Shown in pieces: positions 36,245 through 46,659 of a stretch of DNA of 64,000 nucleotides. Made by a program: the position numbers and the translations under genes. This stretch comes from Escallonia rubra (Eukaryota; Streptophyta; Magnoliopsida; Escalloniales; Escalloniaceae): contig JAVXUO010001960.1 in the NCBI GenBank assembly GCA_033065855.1, positions 1 to 64,000 of the forward strand. The letters run 5' to 3'. The notes beneath the pieces were generated by a model, which had not been told where the DNA came from, did no database searches, and worked only from the letters and a program-made list of their open reading frames with translations. The stretch's first letter is position 1. Every line of letters begins with the position of its first letter.

Positions 36245-36680
36245 CCACCCTGAGCTTCTTTTCTTTTGTTGGGAAATTTTATGTTTACAAATTGTGTATA
36301 CTTAGTTGTTCTATATATGTTCTTATGTTTAAACTAAAAGCAAAGGAGCTTTATATGTGAGTTTAGAGAGTAAATAAAGGGATAAAGTTGTAAATGAAAA
36401 TTTTAAGCGGTTGAATACCTAGCACTGTAAAATAAGTTGAAATGTTTGGTAACAAGTTTGTTGGAAAAAGCTTCCAATTCTTTTGTTGCGTGCAGTTTTC
36501 TTGGGCCTTCTTTTTAATATTGCTCCAATGGGATTTTCCACTGATTTGGCTTTGGCATTTGCAGACTTCAGTAATGAGTTCAGCCTCAAGGCTGTGATGT
36601 AGTTAATTTTTTGTGAGCTCCATGGGTTACTTTATGCTTGTCTCATTTTGTCTTTCACTATGCTCCCCTAACACGACTAA
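36245..36680 (+). other. probable displaced SEN54 3' UTR and flank
   Basis: This resumes the sequence interrupted by the copia element (CCACC duplication at 36245). An AATAAA at 36373-36378 is a candidate polyadenylation signal that would have lain about 175-180 bp after the SEN54 stop before the insertion. The rest has no gene I can support. Confidence 0.4.
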
Positions 36681-36694
36681 CACTACAAGAAAAG

Positions 36695-36895
36695 AGGGAA
36701 TTAGCGACGGACTTTTAGCGACGGACTCAATTCCGTCGCTAAAAGTCGTTTCAGAGACGGAAATAACCGTCGGTAAAAGTCCGTCGGTAAAACTATTTAA
36801 CGACGGAATAATTCCGTCGGTAAAAACGTCCGTCAGTGAAAGTAGGGTTTTCCCGACGGACTTTAACCGACGGGTGTGTTCCGTCGGTAAAGGAC
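36695..36895. repeat. left subterminal repeat array of the CACTA element
   Basis: At least ten GACGGA/TCCGTC-centred words (TTAGCGACGGACTTTTAGCG, AATTCCGTCGCTAAAAG, CCGTCGGTAAA) occur in direct and inverted order. These are the type of sites bound by TNPA-like proteins in En/Spm elements. Confidence 0.85.
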
Positions 36896-36930
36896 TTAAA
36901 AATATCAGATCCCCTTTCTTTTCTTTCTCC

Positions 36931-37280
36931 CGTTGCTCTCTCTCTCTCTCTCTGTCTCTCTCCCTCTTTCTCTCACCGGCGATATTCCTTCTGTCGCCAT
37001 CCCAGTCAACCTAGTCCCGGACGGAATAGAGCCTGCCACAGCCACTGCTGCCCATCTTCAAAACCGAAGCATCGCTGCCACCACTGCCGCGCTGCCACCA
37101 CTGTCGCGCCGCCACCACTGCCGATCTGCCACCACTGTCGCGCCGCCACCACTGTCGCGCCGCCACCACTGCCGCGCTACCACCACTGTCGCGCCGTCAC
37201 CACTGCCGCACTGCCACCACTGTCGCACCGCCACCACTGCCGCACTGCCACCACTGTGGCGCCGCCACCACTGCGATTAT
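36931..37280. repeat. CT microsatellite and 15-bp CCACCACTG tandem array
   Basis: A (CT)n run at about 36935-36975 is followed, from about 37075 to 37275, by some fourteen copies of GCCACCACTG preceded by variable CGC/GCT triplets, a 15-bp period. The frames through it repeat in 5-residue blocks and are not a recognised protein. Confidence 0.85.
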
Positions 37281-37951
37281 AAAGCGATCGTAATTTCACG
37301 GGTAATAATAAACTTGCAAGTCTACATTTGAAATGAGTGTTTGAGTTGGGATTTTTCTTGCAAGTCTACATTTGTAATTTCATTTACAAGGTTTTCGAAA
37401 GAGGGATGGTATCTTTGTACGTAGGATTTGTTCTGCCTTGTGTAGTGGTTGCAGTCGCAGGGTATCGGAAAGGGGGGATTTCTAATTGGCTGTAGTTGCT
37501 CGTTTTAGAATTGCAATTATAAGGATTAAACATAAAAAATAAATATATCAAATCCAATAAATGCTAGCGATAGATGTGGCCCAACCCAACAGCCGCGACA
37601 AATATGAGCCCAATACGTCATCTTTTAGCGAAATCCAGTTAATATGAACTGAGCCCAATCGAATTCTATACAGGCCGAGAACATAAGGCAAACGCCATCC
37701 TCCCCAGCAAAAAAAAAAAGTTCCTTAGCAAGAATTATCTGAAATCTGAAGAAACTATATACATGGGATTGATTGTGCTTGCAGTTATTGGGAAGTAAAT
37801 TGTTTGGCCCAAATGTTTACAGAAATAGATTGTTGTGGATCAGCACCAAGTGGTTCAGGGTCTGCACTTTTCGTAAACAGATAACCCAGGAGGAATTTCG
37901 CAGGCCATGTTTACAACTCGAGTGGAAGTCAAAACTTTTTTCTCGTTTATT

Positions 37952-38775
37952 TCCCTAAATCCTAAACCCTAAACCTAAACCCTAAACCTTAAACCCTAAA
38001 CCCTAAACCCTAAACCCTAAACCCCAAACCCCAATCCAACCGAACCCTAAATTGAACTAATTGAACCCAAAATTGAATGCCTCAAATCAACCGAACCCTA
38101 AATTGAATCAATAGAGCCCCCTAATTGAACCCTAAATTGAAGTAATTGAACCCTAAATTGAATGCCCTAATTGAATCGAACCCTAAATTAAACTAATTGA
38201 ACCCCTAATTAAACCCTAAATTGATTGCCCTAATCCAACCAAACCCTAAATTGAACTAATTGAACCCTAAATTGAATGCCTCAAATCAACCGAACCCTAA
38301 ATTGAATCAATAGAGCCCCCTAATTGAACCCTAAATTGAAGTAATTGAACCCTAAATTGAATGCCCTAATTGAATCGAACCCTAAACTAAACTAATTGAA
38401 CCCCTAATTAAACCCTAAATTGATTGCCCCAATCTAACCGAACCCTAATTGAACCCCAAATTGAATGCCTTAATCCAACCGAACCCTAAATTGAACTAAT
38501 TGAACCCTAAATTTAATGCCTCAAAGCAACTGAACCCTAAATTGAATCAATAGAACCCCCTAATTGAACCGAACCCTAAATTGAACTAATTGAATCCTAA
38601 ATTTAATGCCTCAAATCAACTGAACCCTAAATTGAATCAATAGAACCCCCTAATTGAACCCTAAATTGAAGTAATTGAACCCTAAATTGAATGTCCTAAT
38701 CGAACCGAACCCTAAATGAAACTAATTGAACCCTAAATTGAATGCCCTAATACAATCGAACCCTAAATTGAAATA
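37952..38775. repeat. interstitial telomere-like CCCTAAA array and derived CCCTAAATTGAA repeats
   Basis: 37952-38035 holds a run of CCCTAAA units with a few variants, the Arabidopsis-type plant telomere repeat. It passes into AACCCTAAATTGAA/CTAATTGAA units that recur with a higher-order period near 197 bp (for example GCCTCAAATCAACCGAACCC at about 38080 and 38277). It lies inside a transposon, so it is not a chromosome end. Confidence 0.9.
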
Positions 38776-39226
38776 ATTCAAGCGCATCGGATATGTGAAT
38801 TTTGAACATTTTTTTCTCATTTGAACATTGATCATTTGTTTGATAATTTTAGGTTGTTAATTGTGCGTTTTAGAATTGTGATTATTGATCGATGATTTTA
38901 GGTTATTAGCTGTGCATTTGAAGTAATTGCGATTATGAATTGATGATTTTAGGTTGTTAATTGATGATTTTAGATTGTTAATTGTGCATTGAGCATTTAA
39001 GATATTGAGATTATTGACGGAGGATGGGACCCAATTGGATTGAATGTGTGATTTTTGTTAATTTTTATTGCATTGAGCATTTGAGAATTGAGAATTGAGA
39101 TTGTTGACGGAGGATGGGACCCAATTGGATTGAGATACCTGTTAGTTAACGCAGACACGGACACCACGTCTGATCGACGGTGTCTGACATTTAGAAAACA
39201 AATTAATGTATGCCGATGTGTCTGGA

Positions 39227-39360
39227 GGTGCGTGTCGGTGGGCGTCGGACACGTGTCCGGAGGCGTCGGACACGTGTCCAAAGGCGTCGGACACGTGTCG
39301 GTATGTGTCGGACACGTGTCCGGAGGTGTCAGACACGTATCGGACACCATATCGACACCC
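39227..39360. repeat. 24-bp tandem array with CACGTG in each unit
   Basis: About five units of GGCGTCGGACACGTGTCCGGA with small changes. Each unit holds the palindrome ACACGTGT, which contains a G-box core (CACGTG). The array is CG-rich in an AT-rich neighbourhood. Confidence 0.85.
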
Positions 39361-39469
39361 TATATGAGGTGTCGGAATTGAGGTTGTTGAATGTGCATTA
39401 AATTTAAGTTAGTTAGGTTAATGCGACATTTTTAGCATGCACCCCCTGGAATCTAATCGTGGTTCCAGC

Positions 39470-40320
39470 GCTGGCTATAATTAGCCCTAATTAGTCCTGA
39501 TTAACAATATTTTAGTAAATCAATTAACCCTAATTAGCTCTAACGAGCCTAATTAGTTTTAATTAACCCTAAGAACCTGATGAAATTCAAATTAGCTGTA
39601 ATTACCTCAAATTAGCCCAAATGAACCCAATTATGCGCATATTGATTGTAGTTAGCCTAATTAGTCATAATTTGCACTAATATAACCCAATTACGCCTAA
39701 TTAGCGCTAGTTAGGACTAATCAACACTACTCGGCACCATCAAAACCCTAATTAAGACTAAATAACCCTAATTAGTCCTAATCAACCCTAATTAGCTATA
39801 ATTATTCGAAACTAGCCCTCATTAACATTAATTAGCTATAACATAACCCAATTAAGCCTAATTAGCCCTAATTAGGACTAATCATCACTACTCGGCACAA
39901 TTAAACCCTAAGTAGTCATAATCAACCCTAATTAGCTATAATTATCCGAAACTAGCCCTCATTAACATTAATTAGCCCTAACATAACCCAATTAAGCCTA
40001 ATTAGGACTAATCAGCACTACTCGGCACAATTAAACCCTAATTAGGACTACATAACTCTAATTAGTCCTAATCAACCCTAGTCAGCTATAATCATCCGAA
40101 ACTATCCCTCATTAACATTAATTAGCCCTAACATAACCCAATTAAGCCCAATTAGCCCTAATTAGGACTAATCATCACTACTCGGCACAATTAAACCCTA
40201 ATTAGGACTAAGTTACCTTAATTAGTCCTAATCAACTCTAATCAGCTATAATTAATAATCGTGTCTTGTTCCCTAATAACCCAGTTAGCCCTAATTAGCC
40301 CTTGTACATCCCATAATTAC
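39470..40320. repeat. CCCTAATTAG-like array with higher-order units
   Basis: Short CCCTAATTA/GGACTAAT words fill the region. The landmark CTACTCGGCAC recurs near 39728, 39890, 40018 and 40178, giving irregular units of about 130-160 bp. Confidence 0.85.
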
Positions 40321-41043
40321 TCCATGTTGCCCAGAGATGGTTCAATTACTCGTTGTTTACTAACCCTGCCGTCTTTATATTAATTGTTGTTTTGAGAAGT
40401 CCATTGGCAACGAGATGGTTCAACTCGTTGCCAACGAGTTCTATTTAATGTGGAATTGATAACATATGCAACGATCATTCTGCAGTTTTGATATTTCAGA
40501 AAGATTCTTGCATATCTTATCAATTTCTGAACACATGCATGCATAGAAACCCTTAGTTCCCGTTCAAAGGTACTCATTACAAAGTAATGCCTTGTAATGA
40601 GCCTTTGGATGTCCAATTTGGACAGTTTGGAAAAGCTAATTGTTTATAAAATAGTATTTTGACTCATGCTTTATGTTCTATGTCGTGGATATTTGGTATA
40701 CGTTCTCGTGTGTTTCTCCGGGTGCATACAGATCTGGTGTTCTAACATCCGTCAAACCTTCCTGAGCAAGGTTAGATGAATGTTAGAACACCTAATCGAT
40801 GTGGTGTACTTGGAGAAATGCGGGGAGGTGCTGCCAAATTTTCCACAGACATCGGACTAAGCATGAGTTATTCACTGTTTTATAAACATGTGCTTTTCTG
40901 AATGGGATAGGACCACTACCTGTTCAAGAGTGGAGGGGAAATATGTAGACATGTTGTAACATTCATGCATTGATATTTACATCGGCAATGCCTAATCACT
41001 GGTCATTATTGAAGATGGTATACAGTACGATAATTCAGTCGTC

Positions 41044-41870
41044 ATGTCAGTCGATCGAAGTTGGATGAAAAGGAAGAATGCTGAAGATTTTGAGTGTCGC
41101 GTTGACGAATTTCTCGACTTCGCTTATGCGCATCCTGCACATGTTGACCTTGATAAGATAAGGTGCCCGTGCGGTAGATGTGAGTTGTTGCACTGGAGAA
41201 AAAGAATTGAAGTAAAATGGCATCTTCGTCGGTACGGTTTTATGGGTGGATACACAAGGTGGACGCAGCACGGGGAAACGATAGTATTGTCGTCCAACCT
41301 GGCTAGTCAAACTGAAGTTAGGGAGGAGGCACGATATGATTTCCGAGATATGATTATGGATGCTGGGCATGCTAATGTTGACTGGGGTAACGACAGGCCA
41401 CAACCGCCGAACGAGGGGGCTCATCAGTTTTATGAGTTGTTGAGAGCTGCGGAAGAGCCGCTGTGGGATGGAGCTCAGACGAGCCCTTTGTGTTTGCTAG
41501 TCAAGCTGTACAAGTCTTTTACGCGGAGGACGTCGCCAATCCCAAATCTCATTGGTATACAACTATCAAGTCCAAGAAATTGCCCGTGACATATGACAGT
41601 GAGCTAGACTCCTTTCAAGCCGACCAACCACGTGTCTTGTTCCCTGTTGAGGTCAACAACGAGGAGGACGATCTTCCTCTTCCAACAACACTTCTTGTGG
41701 GAGAAGAAGTCGTAGATGATGACGCGGAAGATGTTGAAAGTGTTGGAGATGATGTGACCGAGTCTACTGATGAAGAGGATGAATTAGAAGATGAAGAGGA
41801 CGACGAGTCCCACGAAGAAGAGGGCGACGAGGATAGTGATGAAGATGATTCGCAAACTGAAAATGATTGA
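41044..41870 (+). pseudogene. CACTA TNPD-like transposase with the central catalytic part deleted
   Basis: The ATG at 41044 opens the transposase-associated domain: MSVDRSWMKR, FLDFA, the zinc-ligand set C-P-C-G-R-C at residues 41-46, H60, and GFMGGYTRWTQHGE. The frame reaches HQFYELLRAAEEPLW, which in full TNPD proteins precedes the long DDE transposase core. Around 41465-41480 the sequence jumps, with a frame change, to DEPFVFASQAVQVFYAEDV, part of the C-terminal DUF4216-like region. It ends in a long Asp/Glu tail with stop at 41868-41870. Several hundred core codons are therefore missing and the product cannot catalyse transposition. The first frame would end at 41589. This is the classic defective-derivative structure. 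Confidence 0.85.
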
Positions 41871-42046
41871 CTTGTAATGTTGTAACATCACGGAAAAAAT
41901 GTAGTAACATTTTAGAACTTGGTGTTTATTGATGTGTTTTTGCACATCCGTTCATATATATATATATAGTGCCGATGATGATTTATGCCTAAATTATTAT
42001 TTTTCACGTGTTAATGTCTTTGTATATAATCTATATGAAGTCAGAT

Positions 42047-43653
42047 ATGGATAGGATACGGGCTATTCGTGGCTGGGCTGGACGCCGAGTTGCTTCCTCC
42101 CCGGTTAGTCCCACCTCGTCATTGCCTACTGATGACGAGGCACAGAGTGATCGCGGACAGCCATCGGGGGCCCAGCCCTAGCCGTCGCCGTCGCCGTCAC
42201 CGTCGCCCCAGCCCCAGCCATCGCCGTCGCCCCAGCCGTCTCCATCTTCCATGGGTTCTTCCTTCGGTATAGTTGATAACGGTGTTTCGTACATTTTCGC
42301 TAGCCTTATATTTGAACTGTATTAATGTTTGTGTTTTGTAGGATCTCGACGAGGCCGTGGTCCGACACCCGGGGTACGCATCGACCCCCAGCGTAAACAG
42401 AGAGTTACGCTCACGCAGGAGGGCCTGTAAGTACTAAAAATATCACCTCATGCCTTATGTTTAAAATTTTTGGGTGTTAATTTATATTTGAACTGTATTA
42501 ATTAATTTAATTACTTCTTTGGCAGGATCCTGGAGAATATGGCGAGGACGAAGATCGGCGTTCTTGTGAAGGGCCGATTCTTCGAGCCACGCCTGTACTG
42601 GAAGGAGTGGGATGCCGCTGCGAGGGAGGCCCTATGGGAGGAGTGGCTGGTACGGTGAAGTATTTTTTTCAGCGTTAGTAAATGTTAAATTACAGTTTGT
42701 TTTATGTTGTTAATTTGTGTTATTGAATGTATTACAGGAGGGGTTCACGTTTGATACGCCTGAGCAGCAGGGACTGGGGCAGCAGGCTTTCTTTGCCTAC
42801 ATCGGTAAGAATTACCGCCGATGGCTCCACGATGCACGGGACCGGGCGAAGAAGGCGCTGCCCGCGGGTGCCCCGATGACGGACATGACAAAATATCCCC
42901 CACATTGGATATCTCACCGTGTATGGGGGGAGATGATAGATCGGTGGGCTGCGAATCCAGGTTGGGACGCCAAGAGTAAGAGCGGGGCTGAGAACAGACA
43001 GAACAGAGATCCGACGCACACGGGGGGGTCGGTGCCACACGACATCGTCCGACACATGAACGCGGTCGAGCACCCGGATCTAGAGGAGGATGAGGTCATA
43101 GCTCTGACCTATACTCAGACGCACGTGCGGAAGAAGGACAAGGACGAGACGCACCAGGCGGGCGACTATATTTCAGATATTGCCCGGCGGATCGATGTGA
43201 GTCAATTTATTTAAGTTAATGTTTTTTCTTTCTATCCTCAATGTCTGTTTCGTTAATTAATGCCCTAACATATCGTTAAACCACTATTTTTGCAGGCCTC
43301 GTATGAACAGCTAAGGGGGTCCGAGCAGCAGTCCGGACAGCCATCAGCGTCCACTAGTACGGCTGCGAGTACTGGGGGGGTTAAAGCGATGGCTGGATAC
43401 GCCGGAGGTCGTGAATCGGCCGAAAGGCCGCATACGCGGCCTGCCTAGCACGACTCCTCGTGCCGTGATAGGAGCGTCCTCACCCCCTGCTGCCCCTCCA
43501 CAGACACCGGCTCCTCGGCCTCAGTTGGACGACGAGGAGATCCAGCGCATTGCTACAGTGGTGTGCCGGATGATGAGGGAGCAGGGCACTGCTGGACCAG
43601 CCGCCCCGGCCCCGGTTCAGCAGGATCCAGATCCGGGACTCGGGAACCCCTGA
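42047..43653 (+). pseudogene. TNPA-like plant transposase (Ptta/En/Spm family), damaged
   Basis: Five exons fit: 42047-42266, 42342-42426, 42536-42649, 42738-43196 and 43296 onward, with GT-AG junctions. The proline-serine exon 1 (PSPSPSPQPQ) is interrupted by TAG at 42179-42181, probably from a Gln codon. Exons 2-3 give RGRGPTPG, MARTKIGVLVKGRFFEPRLY and WKEWDAAAREALWEEW. Exon 4 is the conserved core: GLGQQAFFAYIGKNYRRWLH, PPHWISHRVW, NPGWDAKSKSGAENRQ, HTGGSVPHDIVRHMN and ALTYTQTHVRKKD. In exon 5 a G-run at 43373-43380 seems to shift frame; the other frame goes on to a coiled IQRIATVVCRMMREQG end and stops at 43653. Relatives bind subterminal repeats. The two lesions suggest that no full protein is made. 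Confidence 0.82.
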
Positions 43654-44525
43654 TGAGCCCCTTCCCGTGCCCGTTCCTAGCTTCCCCCCCCCCCCCCCCG
43701 CGCCCGAGTTGTACTCTTCTCCCCTCTCCTAATCGGCTATTTCCGGTTCCCGGCTTGTACATGTATGAATTTCTTTTATTATAAATATTTTTTATAATTG
43801 ATTATATATATTTATTTCTGTATTTCGCTTATTGCGCGTTGTTGAGAATTGTATTTCTGTACAGGTTTAGGTAATTGAAAAATAAAGAAAAATTTCAAAA
43901 AAAAAATTGACTTTTGGCGACAGATTTATTCCGTCGCTAAAGTATTCCTTTCAATTAAATATTTAGCAACGGAATATTCCGTCGCTAAATAAGTTTTTTA
44001 GCGACGGAATATTCCGTCGCTAAATATTTAATCCATCGCTAGTTGGACAAAAAAGAAAATAACATAAAATTCTAAAAATATAATTAGCGACGGAATATCC
44101 GTCGCTAATGAAAAATAAATCCGTCGGTAAAAAGCACATATTTAGCGACGGATGTAAAAATTCCGTCGCTAAACTATTATTGACGAGCTTTTATACGAGG
44201 GATTTTTAGCGACGGTGAATCCGTCGCTAATTCTTTTAGCGACGGAATTTGGGCTTTTAGCGACGGATTTCCCCGTCGCTAAAAGCCTGTTTTCTTGTAG
44301 TGTAACAAGCATTGGGGAGTCTTGTCGAAGGTGAGCCGACCTTTGGTTACTTTCAAGGGACAATTAAAGAGTCAGATTCAATTAGCACATTAGTTATTTG
44401 TAATCATGAACAACATAAAGAGTTTGACAAATGACTAACAATTCTTCCATGACATTGGTGTTGTGTCCAACATGAATGGAAAATCCTTGCGAGAAGTGGC
44501 CTACATGATTCAAAAGAACACCCCG

Positions 44526-46401
44526 TGCAGACACCCCATTTTTGTAGTTTGAATTTTTATAATATATGTTGGGCTTTATTAGTAGATAAAGTTTATTATT
44601 TAATGTTGCGCGTAAACCTGATAATATGTGATAGGCCTTATTTATTTAATTCAGCTTAATCAGTCCACTCAAATTGCATCCAACTCTGTCAAGTCCAGTC
44701 CAATATCTAGCTTTAGTCATAATAATTGATTTAGTTGGTCTAGATATCTTGGAAAAATGATCTATGAATTATCCTTGATGCAAAGATGAAATCAATTATT
44801 TGATGGTTAGGAAATGAATTATCCAGAATTTGGTATATCACTTTTACGATTTCAGAGATAATTATAAAAAATAGGGTTACATAATGCCTCGAAATTTGGA
44901 AAAATCATTTTTAATTTGTGGGATGAACTTGCTAGTTTTCGACTAACCAGTAAATTAGTTGACTTTTGTCAATTTGTGATTTTATCACTTATTCTAATTT
45001 ATCTCTAGCATTACAGATTGGCATAGCCAATCTTATCAGATTCTGTGAACCCTGAGCACTATAAAAAGTTGCTATGGCCTTTATTTTTAAGGGTCTTGAA
45101 CTTTAAGAGCTTATTCTCTTTAGAGCTTGTGTACCATTTCTTTGTGAAGTGATACACTATCTCTCTCGCGAATCCTAGCCATTCAAACTCACCTTTAAAA
45201 AGCTTTTTTTTTATCTTTGCATCGTGGATCCAGATAACATCCCCGATTCTTCAAGGCAAGCTACTTCAAGAGGTAATCTTTGATAGCTTTTCTAGCTTTG
45301 AAAATCATATAGATTTTCTTCACATCCCATGATTGCATTTTTATTTGAAAACAACAAAAAAAGAGTCTTTTACATTTCTTTGTTTATGCCTAGGCTCAAA
45401 ATGTAGATTACTTCATGTAGGACCGGAGTCGAACTTCGAAGGTTTTGATTCAACCCTTGATGTCGAGTTCAAGCCATATACATTAAAATGAACTCAGGGT
45501 TAGCTTTATCATATTTTGCATGCTATATGTTTTTTAGGCCAAAAGTCAACAAAAATGAAGTAGAGACCAAAAGGGCACGGCATGTTCCTAACACCTTCTC
45601 GTTGCGTAACTTATTCCCTGAACTACTATCTTTGTTTCGATAGACTAGTCGTCCTTTTGGACATCTTTGAGTCATTTCTGTGTTTTTCTTATTTCCCTTC
45701 AAATCAAATAAGATGTCGACTCCATAAAATTCCATCTTTGGAATTTTTTTTGAGGCTATTCGCCACAATGGCTACTCTGCTGGGGATAAAAATAAGAGGA
45801 CTAGACTTGAAACTTTTTCAGTGATTTATTGGCTTTGTTGTATTTATTTTGTATTTTGGGACATGTACAATATGATATAACTGTGGTACTTGCACTTTTA
45901 TTTCCATACCTCATAGATGCGCACGTCTTACCCCAACCTGCCCACTCGATCGAGAGCAATAGTTGAAGCCCTTGGTCTTCCTGGGCACAAGGCAATCTTT
46001 TGATTGTGCTCTCAACTCCATGGCCTCGTACTGAAGGGACCTCATGATTTCTAGGTGTATTAAACGACTTGTCTAGATACTGGTGATCGCCCAGCATTAA
46101 CTTTCTAGTTACGGGCATGAGGTATATTGTACAATTGAGTCGATGGGGTAACCTTTACACTAGCGTTACGAGAGAAACCACACACTCGTACCATTCAGTG
46201 TTCTACCCTTTCTTGGGAGAATACCTGAATTGGCCTAAGGCATGTTGGCAAGGAAACCAACCAACACTCTATAAGATAAACCGGTAATTTTGCAAAGAAG
46301 GGTAGACTCTGACTAACTGGAAGGTTAACCGCGCTCCTAACTAGACGGTTAGTCAAAAAATACATTACTTGAAATAAATTCAAAACTGTCTGGTTTATAC
46401 C
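44526..46401 (+). mobile_element. Tat/Ogre-like gypsy 5' LTR, primer site and leader (fragment)
   Basis: An LTR of about 1.24 kb runs from TGCAGACACCCCATTTTTG (44526) to TTCGCCACA (45767). It carries the near-end wording CACGGCATGTTCCTAACACC that I know from Tat/Ogre LTRs. It is followed by TGGCTACTCTGCTGGGGA (45769-45786), close to the primer site TGGCGACTCCGCTGGGGA of this group. 45787-46401 would be the untranslated leader. The element is cut at 46402 by another LTR element and its remainder is not in the window. It is broken and the oldest layer of the nest. Confidence 0.65.
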
Positions 46402-46659
46402 TGTATTATCCCAAACTTTGGGAGCCGTTTAAAATAACTATCCTTGACCTGAAAAATAAACGGGCGCTAATTTTAAGCAGTGCTCGGGTATTAGTAGGGT
46501 ATGAGAGCTTAAAACAATTTTGGGACAAAACTGTAAATTTGAAAACTTTTGGGGATATTTTGCAATTTTGGAAAACTTTGGGGGCATAAATCTAATTAAT
46601 GCTTTTAGTGGTGAAAAACAATCAAATGAGTGATAGTACATATTTTAGGGATGTCTAGT

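Larger units (their letters stand above)
36681..44302 (+). mobile_element. CACTA (En/Spm) element, 7.6 kb, internally deleted transposase
   Basis: The element starts CACTACAAGAAAAGAGGG and ends CCTGTTTTCTTGTAGTG, with TAA duplicated outside (36678-36680 and 44303-44305). About 200 bp at the left and 380 bp at the right are subterminal arrays of TTAGCGACGG/CCGTCGCTAA words in both orientations. Inside, from the left, are a CT microsatellite, CCACCACTG repeats, telomere-like and CCCTAATTAG-like arrays, a CACGTG array, a shortened TNPD-like gene and a TNPA-like gene. The catalytic transposase core is absent, so it cannot move without help. Clean ends and target duplication suggest a fairly recent insertion. 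Confidence 0.93.

Noticed and set aside
37952-38035. True telomere or chromosome end
   Set aside because: CACTA element sequence continues on both sides and the element has paired ends and a TAA duplication.
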